From Acidihalobacter aeolianus (lineage in GTDB: Bacteria > Pseudomonadota > Gammaproteobacteria > DSM-5130 > Acidihalobacteraceae), in assembly GCF_001753165.1 (NCBI RefSeq), contig NZ_CP017448.1:2436462-2500461 (forward strand): 64,000 bases of DNA, given 5' to 3'. The notes below the pieces were generated by a model. That model was not told the origin of the DNA, searched no databases, and saw nothing but the letters and a program-made list of their open reading frames with translations. A program made the translations under genes and the position numbers. Below, one piece after another: positions 56,670 to 64,000 of the stretch; the stretch's first letter is position 1; each line of letters starts with the position of its first letter.

Positions 56670-59600
56670 TCAGTCCTGTTCCAGTTCGATGTCGATGCCG
56701 AGCGAACGGATTTCCTTCATCAACACATTGAAGGATTCGGGCATGTTGGCCTCCATGCGATGCTCGCCGTCCACGATGTTCTTGTACATCTTGTTGCGGC
56801 CAGCCACGTCGTCGGACTTGACCGTGAGCATTTCCTGCAGGGTGTAGGCCGCGCCGTAGGCCTCCAGTGCCCAGACCTCCATCTCGCCGAAGCGCTGACC
56901 ACCGAACTGTGCCTTGCCGCCCAGCGGCTGTTGGGTGACCAGGCTGTACGGTCCGGTCGAGCGGGCGTGCATCTTGTCGTCGACCAGATGGTTGAGTTTG
57001 AGCATGTGCATGTAGCCCACCGTAACCGAGCGCTCGAAGGCGTTGCCGGTGCGACCGTCGTAGAGGACGGTCTGGCCGGATTCCGGCAGGTCGGCCAGCG
57101 CCAGCATCTCGTGGATCTCGTCCTCGGTGGCACCGTCGAAGACCGGCGTGGCCATCGGCACGCCGCTGGACAGGTTCCGACCGAGCGTGAGCACTTCCTC
57201 GTCGCTCAGCTCTGCCAGTTCGACCTGCTGCGAGGCACCGGTGTTGTAGACCTTGTCGAGGAACTCGCGCAATTCGTCGACCTTGGCCTTGGCCTCGATC
57301 ATACGCCCGATCTTGCGACCGAGCCCCTTGGCGGCCCAGCCGAGGTGGGTTTCCAGCACCTGACCGACGTTCATGCGCGAAGGCACGCCGAGCGGGTTGA
57401 GCACGATGTCCACCGGCTCGCCGTCGGCCGTGTGCGGCATGTCTTCGATCGGGACGATCATCGACACCACACCCTTGTTACCGTGACGGCCGGCCATCTT
57501 GTCGCCCGGCTGCATGCGACGCTTCACTGCCAGATACACCTTGACCATCTTGAGCACGCCGGGGGCCAGATCGTCGCCCTGGGTGATCTTGGCGCGCTGC
57601 TCGCGCAGCTTCACCTCGAAGGCCTCTCGCTGAGCCTCGATCTGTGCACGCAGCGCCTCGAGCTGGACGTTGACCTCCTCGCTGCGCATGCGGATCTCGA
57701 ACCACTTTTCGCGTGCCAGCGCATTGAGGTAGGACTTGCTCACCTTGGCGCCGGCCTCGAGCTTGTCCGGACCGCCTTCGGCGATCTTGCCGCTCAGCAG
57801 ACGTTCGACACGGCTGTAGACATCATCCTCGTAGATGCGCAACTGGTCCTTGAGGTCCTTGCGCACCTGCTCCAGCTCGTCTTCCTCGATGGCCAGGGCG
57901 CGCTTGTCCTTCTCCACGCCGTCTCGTGTGAACACGCGCACGTCGATGACCGTGCCTTCCATGCCGGAGGGCACGCGCAGCGAGGTGTCCTTCACGTCGG
58001 AGGCCTTCTCACCAAAGATCGCGCGCAGCAGCTTCTCTTCCGGCGTGAGCTGGGTCTCGCCCTTGGGCGTGACCTTGCCGACTAGGATGTCGCTGGGACG
58101 CACTTTGGCACCGATGTAGACGATGCCGGAGTCGTCCAGCTTACCGAGCAGGCCTTCACTCACGTTGGGGATGTCGGAGGTGATCTCCTCCGGTCCCAGC
58201 TTGGTATCGCGAGCGACGCAGGTCAGTTCCTCGATGTGAATCGAGGTGAAGCGATCCTCCTGAACCACTCGCTCCGAGATCAGGATCGAGTCCTCGAAGT
58301 TGTAGCCGTTCCAGGGCATGAACGCGACCAGCATGTTCTGGCCCAGAGCCAGCTCGCCCATATCGGTGGACGAACCGTCGGCCAGCGCATCACCGCGCGC
58401 AATCACGTCGCCGGGGTTCACCAGCGGACGCTGATTGATGCAGGTGTTCTGATTGGAACGCGTGTACTTGGTCAGGTTGTAGATATCCACGCCTGGTTCG
58501 CCGGCCACGGCTTCATCGTCGTTCACGCGCACCACGATGCGTGCCGCGTCGACCGAGTCGACCACGCCGCCACGCCGCGCCTTGACCGTGGAACCCGAGT
58601 CCATCGCCACAATGCGCTCGACGCCCGTGCCGACCAGCGGCTTCTCGGCGCGCAGGCAAGGCACCGCCTGGCGCTGCATGTTCGAGCCCATGAGTGCGCG
58701 GTTGGCGTCGTCGTGCTCGAGGAACGGAATCAGCGCCGCAGCAACCGACACGATCTGCTTCGGCGAAATGTCCATGTACTCGATGCGATCGGGCGTCGAC
58801 AGCGCGAACTCGTTGAGATGACGACACGACACCAGCGAGTCGGCAAAACCGCCGGTCTCGTCGATGCGTGCGTTGGCCTGCGCGATGACGTACTGGCTTT
58901 CCTCGATCGCCGACAGATAATCGATATGATCGGTCACCTTGCCGTCGGCCACCCTGCGATAAGGCGTCTCCAGGAAGCCGTACTCGTTGGTCCGGGCGTA
59001 CAGCGCCAGCGAGTTGATCAGACCGATGTTCGGGCCCTCAGGCGTTTCGATCGGGCAGACGCGACCATAGTGCGTCGGATGCACGTCACGCACCTCGAAA
59101 CCGGCTCGCTCGCGGGTCAGACCGCCCGGGCCCAGCGCGGAGATACGCCGCTTGTGAGTCACCTCGGACAGCGGATTGTTCTGATCCATGAACTGCGACA
59201 GCTGCGAGGACCCGAAGAATTCCTTGATCGCCGCGGCCACCGGCTTGGCGTTAATGATTTCCTGCGGCATCAGGCCTTCGCTCTCGGCCATGGTCAGGCG
59301 TTCCTTGACCGCACGCTCCACGCGCACCAGGCCGACGCGGAAGACGTTCTCCGCCATCTCGCCCACACTGCGAATGCGGCGGTTGCCGAGATGATCGATA
59401 TCGTCCACCGTGCCATTGCCATTGCGGATGTCGATCAAGGTCTTGAGAACATCGATGATGTCCTCGTTGGTCAGCACGCCTGGGCCGGTGATCTCGTCGC
59501 GTCCCACCCGACGGTTGAACTTCATACGCCCCACCGCCGACAGATCGTAACGATCGGCACTGAAGAACAGGCTCTCGAACAGGTTCTGTGCGGCTTCCTT

Positions 59601-60749
59601 GGTCGGCGGCTCACCCGGACGCATCATGCGGTAGATTTCCACCTGCGCCTCGAGCTGGCTCGCCGTCGGATCCAGCGCCAGCGTGCTGGACACGTAGGGG
59701 CCGTTGTCCAGTTCATTGGTGTAGATCAGGTTGAACTGATGAATGCCGGTTTCACGAATAGCCGCCAGCAGATCGCCGGTCAGCTCAGCATTCGCCTTTG
59801 CCACCAGTTCGCCGGTGTCCTCATCGACGATGTTGTGCGCCAGCACCTTGCCGATCAGGTACTCCTCGGGCACCTCAAGCTGCGAGAGACCAGCGGCCTC
59901 CATCTGTCTGACGTGACGCGCGCTGACCCGGCGCCCTGCCTCGACCAGCACTTTGCCGTCGACCACGATGTCGGCCACCGCGGTTTCGCCACGCAGGCGC
60001 TCAGGCACCAGCTCGATGTTATAGCTGCCCTTGGCATAACTGACCGCAACCTTCTCGAAGAACATGTCGAGAATCTGTTCGTCGTCATATCCCAGCGCGC
60101 GCAACAGAATGGTCGCCGGCAACTTGCGCCGGCGGTCAATGCGCACGAACACGCTGTCCTTGGGGTCGAACTCGAAGTCAAGCCAGGAACCACGGTAAGG
60201 AATCACGCGGGCGCTGAACAGCAGTTTGCCCGAGGAGTGGGTCTTGCCCTTATCGTGATCGAAGAACACGCCAGGCGAGCGGTGCAACTGGGAAACAATC
60301 ACACGCTCGGTGCCATTGATCACGAAGGTGCCGTTCTCGGTCATGAGCGGCAATTCGCCCATGTACACTTCCTGCTCCTTCACATCCTTGATGACACGGG
60401 CGCCTGCCGGCGCGTCCTTGTCATAAATGGCCAGGCGCAGCAGCACGCGCAAAGGCGCAGCATAGGTCTGACCACGCAACTGGCACTCTTTGACGTCGAA
60501 CACGGGATCGCCAAGGCGATAGCGCACGTAATCGAGTTCGACGTTCTCGGAATAACTGCGGATCGGGAACACCGATTTGAAGGCCCCGTGCAAACCCACC
60601 TCATGGCGGGCATCGGATGCCGTGTCGAGCTGCAGGAACTGTCGGTACGAATCCAGCTGGGTGGCCAGCAGATATGGCACATCCAGGATCTGGGGTTGTT
60701 TGCCGAAGTCCTTGCGAATACGCTTCTTTTCGGTGTAACTGTACGCCAT
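56670..60749 (-). CDS. rpoB: RNA polymerase beta subunit
   Basis: 1359 residues (E. coli 1342). The rifampicin-pocket segment (around residue 510-545) reads [20 protein letters not shown] then [14 protein letters not shown], the sensitive-type sequence. The N-terminus [17 protein letters not shown] and the C-terminus with [20 protein letters not shown] match the family. It is 307 nt after rplL, across a region with an attenuator-like hairpin. Confidence 0.99.
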   Translation of the reverse strand: MAYSYTEKKRIRKDFGKQPQILDVPYLLATQLDSYRQFLQLDTASDARHEVGLHGAFKSVFPIRSYSENVELDYVRYRLGDPVFDVKECQLRGQTYAAPLRVLLRLAIYDKDAPAGARVIKDVKEQEVYMGELPLMTENGTFVINGTERVIVSQLHRSPGVFFDHDKGKTHSSGKLLFSARVIPYRGSWLDFEFDPKDSVFVRIDRRRKLPATILLRALGYDDEQILDMFFEKVAVSYAKGSYNIELVPERLRGETAVADIVVDGKVLVEAGRRVSARHVRQMEAAGLSQLEVPEEYLIGKVLAHNIVDEDTGELVAKANAELTGDLLAAIRETGIHQFNLIYTNELDNGPYVSSTLALDPTASQLEAQVEIYRMMRPGEPPTKEAAQNLFESLFFSADRYDLSAVGRMKFNRRVGRDEITGPGVLTNEDIIDVLKTLIDIRNGNGTVDDIDHLGNRRIRSVGEMAENVFRVGLVRVERAVKERLTMAESEGLMPQEIINAKPVAAAIKEFFGSSQLSQFMDQNNPLSEVTHKRRISALGPGGLTRERAGFEVRDVHPTHYGRVCPIETPEGPNIGLINSLALYARTNEYGFLETPYRRVADGKVTDHIDYLSAIEESQYVIAQANARIDETGGFADSLVSCRHLNEFALSTPDRIEYMDISPKQIVSVAAALIPFLEHDDANRALMGSNMQRQAVPCLRAEKPLVGTGVERIVAMDSGSTVKARRGGVVDSVDAARIVVRVNDDEAVAGEPGVDIYNLTKYTRSNQNTCINQRPLVNPGDVIARGDALADGSSTDMGELALGQNMLVAFMPWNGYNFEDSILISERVVQEDRFTSIHIEELTCVARDTKLGPEEITSDIPNVSEGLLGKLDDSGIVYIGAKVRPSDILVGKVTPKGETQLTPEEKLLRAIFGEKASDVKDTSLRVPSGMEGTVIDVRVFTRDGVEKDKRALAIEEDELEQVRKDLKDQLRIYEDDVYSRVERLLSGKIAEGGPDKLEAGAKVSKSYLNALAREKWFEIRMRSEEVNVQLEALRAQIEAQREAFEVKLREQRAKITQGDDLAPGVLKMVKVYLAVKRRMQPGDKMAGRHGNKGVVSMIVPIEDMPHTADGEPVDIVLNPLGVPSRMNVGQVLETHLGWAAKGLGRKIGRMIEAKAKVDELREFLDKVYNTGASQQVELAELSDEEVLTLGRNLSSGVPMATPVFDGATEDEIHEMLALADLPESGQTVLYDGRTGNAFERSVTVGYMHMLKLNHLVDDKMHARSTGPYSLVTQQPLGGKAQFGGQRFGEMEVWALEAYGAAYTLQEMLTVKSDDVAGRNKMYKNIVDGEHRMEANMPESFNVLMKEIRSLGIDIELEQD

Positions 60750-61056
60750 CGCGATTCCTCACTACCAAATCAAGTCTCGGGTGAACGACCAGCCCACCCC
60801 GGCCCCGGGTGCCTGGTCACGACGCCTCAGCGCCGCCCCGTGTGACGAAATGACCATCCCTGTCACGCCGCGTTGTGATCGGCCAGTACCACACCGCGGA
60901 CTTGCTTCGAAATTGCCCACCTATCCGCAAATACCGGCGGATTGATGGGCGACATCAAAGCGGATATCCACGCAAACAGGAAAAGGCCGGCGATGAAATC
61001 ATCGCCAGCCCTTCCGAATGCAAGCGCTCGTTTCGCGCAATTCGCGAGCCGGGCAA
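60750..61056 (-). other. rplL-rpoB intercistronic region
   Basis: 307 nt with no gene. Its one clear element is the hairpin described separately (60985-61010). In E. coli this interval contains an attenuator and an RNase III site that lower rpoB relative to rplL expression; the same logic probably applies. Confidence 0.65.
60981..61010 (-). terminator. Attenuator-like terminator between rplL and rpoB
   Basis: Minus-strand stem GGCTGGCGATGA/TCATCGCCGGCC (one G-U pair, two-base loop as written) followed by TTTT. It lies 46 nt after the rplL stop and about 230 nt before rpoB. Confidence 0.68.
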
Positions 61057-61437
61057 TTACTTGAGTTCGACAGCGGCACCAGCCTCTTCGAGCTGCTTCT
61101 TGATGCTTTCGGCCTCGTCCTTGGAAGCGCCTTCCTTGACGGTAGAGGGCACGCCCTCGACCATGTCCTTGGCTTCCTTCAGACCCAGGCCGGTGATCGC
61201 ACGCACTACCTTGATGACGCCGACCTTGTTGCTGCCGAAGCTGCTCATCACCACGTCGAATTCGGTCTTCTCCTCGACCGCAGCCGCATCACCCGCACCG
61301 CCAGCGGCGGGGGCAGCCGCCACAGCGGCAGCAGCGGACACACCAAATTTCTCCTCCATGGCGGAAATCAGGTCGACGACCTCCATCACCGTCATGTTGG
61401 AAATCGTTTCAAGAATATCTTCTTTGGAAACTGCCAT
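61057..61437 (-). CDS. rplL: 50S ribosomal protein L7/L12
   Basis: 126 residues from the ATG at 61437 ([20 protein letters not shown]). Multicopy stalk protein that recruits translational GTPases. It has an N-terminal dimerisation helix, then an alanine/glycine-rich hinge (about 38-55), then the globular domain with [20 protein letters not shown] and [15 protein letters not shown]. The longer open frame adds six unsupported residues. It is 47 nt after rplJ. Confidence 0.98.
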   Translation of the reverse strand: MAVSKEDILETISNMTVMEVVDLISAMEEKFGVSAAAAVAAAPAAGGAGDAAAVEEKTEFDVVMSSFGSNKVGVIKVVRAITGLGLKEAKDMVEGVPSTVKEGASKDEAESIKKQLEEAGAAVELK

Positions 61438-61484
61438 TGCTTTATCTCCAGTCAAACTACCCGAATCAAATGAATACGCAGACG

Positions 61485-62015
61485 TCAGGCCGAGGCCTGC
61501 TTCTGGTCACGAATCGCCGCCACCGTTCTCGTCAGCTTGCCCGGAACCTCGTTAAGGGTTCTGGCGAACTTGTCGAGCGGTGCACGCATGACCGCCATCA
61601 GTAGACTGATGGCCTGGTCGTACGTCGGCAGACTTGCGAGTCGATCGATTTCGTTGGGCCCAAGAGCCTGGCCACCCACGGCCAGAACCTTGACCTTGAA
61701 CTTGTCGTTGGTCTTGGCGAAATCCTTGAGCACGCGCGCTGCGGCACCGGGGTCTTCCTGGGAAAACGCCAGCACCAACGGACCCACCAGCGCATTTTCC
61801 ATGCACTCGAAATCCGTACCCTTGAGCGCGCGGCGCGCCAAGGTGTTCTTCACCACCCGCAGATACACGCCACCGGCACGCGCCTTGGAGCGCAATTCGG
61901 TGAGCTGTTCCACGGACAGACCATGATATTCCGCAGCAATCGCGGAATACGCACTCGCAGCTACCGCGGCAACTTCCGAAACGACACGTTTCTTGTCTTC
62001 CAGATTAAGTGCCAC
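61485..62015 (-). CDS. rplJ: 50S ribosomal protein L10
   Basis: 176 residues (E. coli 165). Anchors L7/L12 dimers on 23S rRNA and, bound to L12, represses its own operon. It starts with GTG at 62015 ([19 protein letters not shown]). The rRNA-binding domain has [16 protein letters not shown] and the C-terminal helix binds L12. A clear L10 leader precedes it. Confidence 0.98.
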   Translation of the reverse strand: MALNLEDKKRVVSEVAAVAASAYSAIAAEYHGLSVEQLTELRSKARAGGVYLRVVKNTLARRALKGTDFECMENALVGPLVLAFSQEDPGAAARVLKDFAKTNDKFKVKVLAVGGQALGPNEIDRLASLPTYDQAISLLMAVMRAPLDKFARTLNEVPGKLTRTVAAIRDQKQASA

Positions 62016-62127
62016 GCTACTTCTCCAGCTCGGGGGGGCGAAAATCGCCTCACCGTCTACAACAGACCCCGCCGTTTATATCGACGAGGCACCCACGATG
62101 CCCCAAGCTTTCGTTTTGACTCGGGTC

Positions 62128-62184
62128 ACACCGTCTACGCAGGCAAGATGTTGCCATTAAGCCCGAAGGCACCTGCGGTCTGGG
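62128..62184 (-). promoter_or_regulatory. L10 leader (autoregulatory mRNA element)
   Basis: The minus strand reads AGACCGCAGGTGCC, then GGCTTAAT, then CCTGCGTAGACGGTG. The same conserved blocks form the L10(L12)4-binding kink-turn in E. coli (AGACCGCAGGTG ... CTTAAT ... CCTGCGTAGACGGTG). It sits in the 226-nt rplA-rplJ gap, about 110 nt before rplJ. Confidence 0.88.
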
Positions 62185-62241
62185 ACGATGTACGTCCTGT
62201 ACAAGCCCGGCCACGGCTTCCTGCCGCGACCTGTGCTGGCC

Positions 62242-62937
62242 TTAGAGCACCAGCGAACTCTGATCGACCGGGATACCGGGCCCCATAGTCGACGATACGG
62301 TCACACGCTTGATGTAAACACCCTTCGAAGTCGAAGGCTTGGCCTTGACCAGATCGGCCATCAACGCGTTCAGGTTACCGGCAAGGGCTTCGACCTCGAA
62401 ACCCGCCTTGCCGATGCTGCAATGGATAATGCCGGCCTTATCGGTGCGATAGCGCACCTGGCCACCCTTGGCGTTTTTCACCGCCGTGGCGACATCGGGT
62501 GTCACAGTACCCACCTTGGGGTTCGGCATCAGGCCTCGCGGACCCAGGATCTGGCCCAACTGACCGACGATGCGCATCGCATCCGGCGAGGCGATCACGA
62601 CATCGAAATCCAGCTTGCCGGCCTTCACTTCCGCGGCCAGATCATCCATCCCGACCTTGTCCGCGCCGGCGGCGAGGGCCGCTTCGGCATTGGCACCCTG
62701 AGTAAACACGGCGACGCGCACCGTCTTGCCGGTGCCGTTGGGCAACACGGTCGAGCCGCGCACGACCTGATCGGACTTACGAGGATCCACGCCCAGATTG
62801 ACGGAGACATCGATCGACTCGGCAAATTTCGCCTGGGCGCACGACTTGATCAGGGCCAGAGCCTCATCGAGCGTATAGCTCTTGCCGGGCTCGATCTTCT
62901 CGCGAATCGCCTGCATGCGTTTGCTCAGCTTAGCCAT
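62242..62937 (-). CDS. rplA: 50S ribosomal protein L1
   Basis: 231 residues from the ATG at 62937 ([20 protein letters not shown]). Forms the E-site stalk and, in E. coli, represses the L11 operon. The signature [19 protein letters not shown] and the C-terminal [13 protein letters not shown] are present. One base separates it from rplK. The open frame extends into rplK without similarity. Confidence 0.98.
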   Translation of the reverse strand: MAKLSKRMQAIREKIEPGKSYTLDEALALIKSCAQAKFAESIDVSVNLGVDPRKSDQVVRGSTVLPNGTGKTVRVAVFTQGANAEAALAAGADKVGMDDLAAEVKAGKLDFDVVIASPDAMRIVGQLGQILGPRGLMPNPKVGTVTPDVATAVKNAKGGQVRYRTDKAGIIHCSIGKAGFEVEALAGNLNALMADLVKAKPSTSKGVYIKRVTVSSTMGPGIPVDQSSLVL

Positions 62938-62938
62938 C

Positions 62939-63370
62939 TCACACCCCCTCCACATTGAGGCCCATCGAACGCGCACTACCGGCGATGGTACGCACCGCGG
63001 CATCCAGGTCGGCGGCCGTCAAATCGGGGGTCTTGGCCTTGGCAATCTCTTCGAGCTGCTCACGCGTCACGGTACCCACCTTGACCGTGTTCGGCGTGCT
63101 GCTGCCCTTGGGAATGCCCAGTGCCTTCTTGAGCAGTACCGAGGCCGGCGGCGTCTTGGTGATGAAGGTGAAGCTGCGGTCGGAATAGACCGTAATCACC
63201 ACCGGTAGCGGCAGGCCTGCCTCAACATTCTGGGTCTGCGCGTTGAATGCCTTGCAGAACTCCATGATGTTGACGCCATGCTGGCCCAGTGCGGGACCAA
63301 CCGGCGGACTCGGGTTGGCCTGACCTGCGGCCACCTGCAGCTTGATGTAACCCGTTACCTTCTTTGCCAT
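62939..63370 (-). CDS. rplK: 50S ribosomal protein L11
   Basis: 143 residues (E. coli 142). Part of the GTPase-associated centre. The N-terminal domain has [20 protein letters not shown], ending with [16 protein letters not shown]. The C-terminal RNA-binding domain ends [15 protein letters not shown]. It is 70 nt after nusG. Confidence 0.98.
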   Translation of the reverse strand: MAKKVTGYIKLQVAAGQANPSPPVGPALGQHGVNIMEFCKAFNAQTQNVEAGLPLPVVITVYSDRSFTFITKTPPASVLLKKALGIPKGSSTPNTVKVGTVTREQLEEIAKAKTPDLTAADLDAAVRTIAGSARSMGLNVEGV

Positions 63371-63440
63371 TTCATCTCCTTCGGGTGCAAGCGCCTCGCG
63401 GCTCCCCGAATCGTGTCAACAGACGCACCCCAGCGCGCGC

Positions 63441-63971
63441 CTAAACCTTTTCGACTTGATGGAAGTCGAGCTCCACCGGAGTGGAGCGCCCGAAGATCTG
63501 CACTGCCACCAACAAGCGACTCTTGTCGTAATTGACTTCTTCCACCACGCCGTTGAAATCGTTGAACGGCCCCTCGATCACGCGCACCACCTCGCCGACC
63601 TCGAACAGCACCTTCGGGCGCGGCTTTTCCACGCCTTCCTGGATACGGCTGAGTATGGTGTCGGCCTCCTTGTCGGTGATCGGCGAAGGCTTGTCCGGCG
63701 TACCACCGATGAAACCGAGCACCCGAGGCACCGAACGGATCAGATGCCAGGTTTCCTCGCTCATGTCCATCTGCACGAGCACGTAACCCGGGAAGAATTT
63801 CCGCTCGCTGCGGCGCTTCTGCCCCTCGCGCATCTCCACGACTTCTTCGGTAGGGACCAGGACCTGCCCGAAGTGATCCTCCATGCCGGCGCGACGTACA
63901 CGCTCCTCAATGGCGCGCTTAACCTGCTGCTCGAAACCGGAATAGGCGTGTACCACGTACCAACGCAACAT
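63441..63971 (-). CDS. nusG: Transcription termination/antitermination protein NusG
   Basis: 176 residues (E. coli 181). Binds RNA polymerase and couples it to Rho or, through S10, to the ribosome. The NGN domain begins [20 protein letters not shown] and has [20 protein letters not shown]. The KOW domain has [20 protein letters not shown]. Start is the ATG at 63971, 2 nt after the presumed secE stop. Confidence 0.98.
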   Translation of the reverse strand: MLRWYVVHAYSGFEQQVKRAIEERVRRAGMEDHFGQVLVPTEEVVEMREGQKRRSERKFFPGYVLVQMDMSEETWHLIRSVPRVLGFIGGTPDKPSPITDKEADTILSRIQEGVEKPRPKVLFEVGEVVRVIEGPFNDFNGVVEEVNYDKSRLLVAVQIFGRSTPVELDFHQVEKV

Positions 63972-63973
63972 GA

Positions 63974-64000
63974 TCAGCCCCCGTATCCCATCAAATGCTT
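63974..64000 (-). CDS. secE: C-terminal end of secE (cut by window edge)
   Basis: The last eight codons of an open frame (KHLMGYGG, then TGA at 63974) end 2 nt before nusG. secE immediately precedes nusG in most bacteria, so this is called from position; the residues alone are too few to prove it. Confidence 0.5.
   Translation of the reverse strand, partial: KHLMGYGG

Overview
The window looks like chromosomal DNA of a GC-rich gammaproteobacterium, possibly Chromatiales or Ectothiorhodospiraceae-like. The genus is a guess. The basis is gene order: holA-lptE-leuS facing a YbeL-type gene, miaB-ybeZ-ybeY-corC-lnt, and uvrA / YajR-type MFS / ssb next to the rplQ end of the ribosomal superoperon. 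All are gammaproteobacterial arrangements. Almost everything is read from the minus strand. I saw no rRNA, tRNA, IS element, integrase or CRISPR array.

Region 1 (1-11.9 kb) is housekeeping. It holds proA (cut by the window edge), holA, lptE and leuS. A divergent zinc-ribbon gene follows, then an apparent operon read miaB, ybeZ(phoH), ybeY, corC, lnt, manC. The last two overlap by 4 nt, so a GDP-mannose supply gene is coupled to lipoprotein N-acyltransferase. miaB has a perfect TATAAT six bases before its ATG and may be leaderless.

Region 2 (12.0-14.8 kb) is a run of five small exported proteins: two secreted low-complexity proteins, a LysM lipoprotein, a glycine-zipper lipoprotein and one further lipoprotein.

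Region 3 (14.9-28.3 kb) begins with an MFS gene and is mainly a surface-polysaccharide locus, with visibly lower GC than its flanks. In transcription order it runs: Wzm-like permease, short Wzt-like ATPase, a 1334-residue fusion enzyme (sulfotransferase-like, methyltransferase-like, two GT2 domains, C-terminal beta-type domain), a GT2, two GT4s, a WcaJ/WbaP-type initiating phosphotransferase and a Wzy_C/O-antigen-ligase-like membrane protein. This suggests an ABC-transporter-exported, probably mannose-containing polysaccharide. The fusion protein may both extend and cap chains. It is the most unusual object in the window.

Region 4 (28.6-34.4 kb) holds ssb, a YajR-like MFS gene, divergent uvrA, and a SAM-hydroxide-adenosyltransferase-family gene lying beyond the ribosomal terminator.

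Region 5 (34.4-64 kb) is one uninterrupted run read leftward: (secE) nusG rplK rplA rplJ rplL rpoB rpoC rpsL rpsG fusA tuf rpsJ rplC rplD rplW rplB rpsS rplV rpsC rplP rpmC rpsQ rplN rplX rplE rpsN rpsH rplF rplR rpsE rpmD rplO secY rpmJ rpsM rpsK rpsD rpoA rplQ. It ends at a perfect 26-nt palindromic terminator. It contains a recognisable L10 leader, an rplL-rpoB attenuator-like hairpin, a near-consensus promoter before rpsL tangled with two hairpins, and further candidate promoters before rplC and rpsM.
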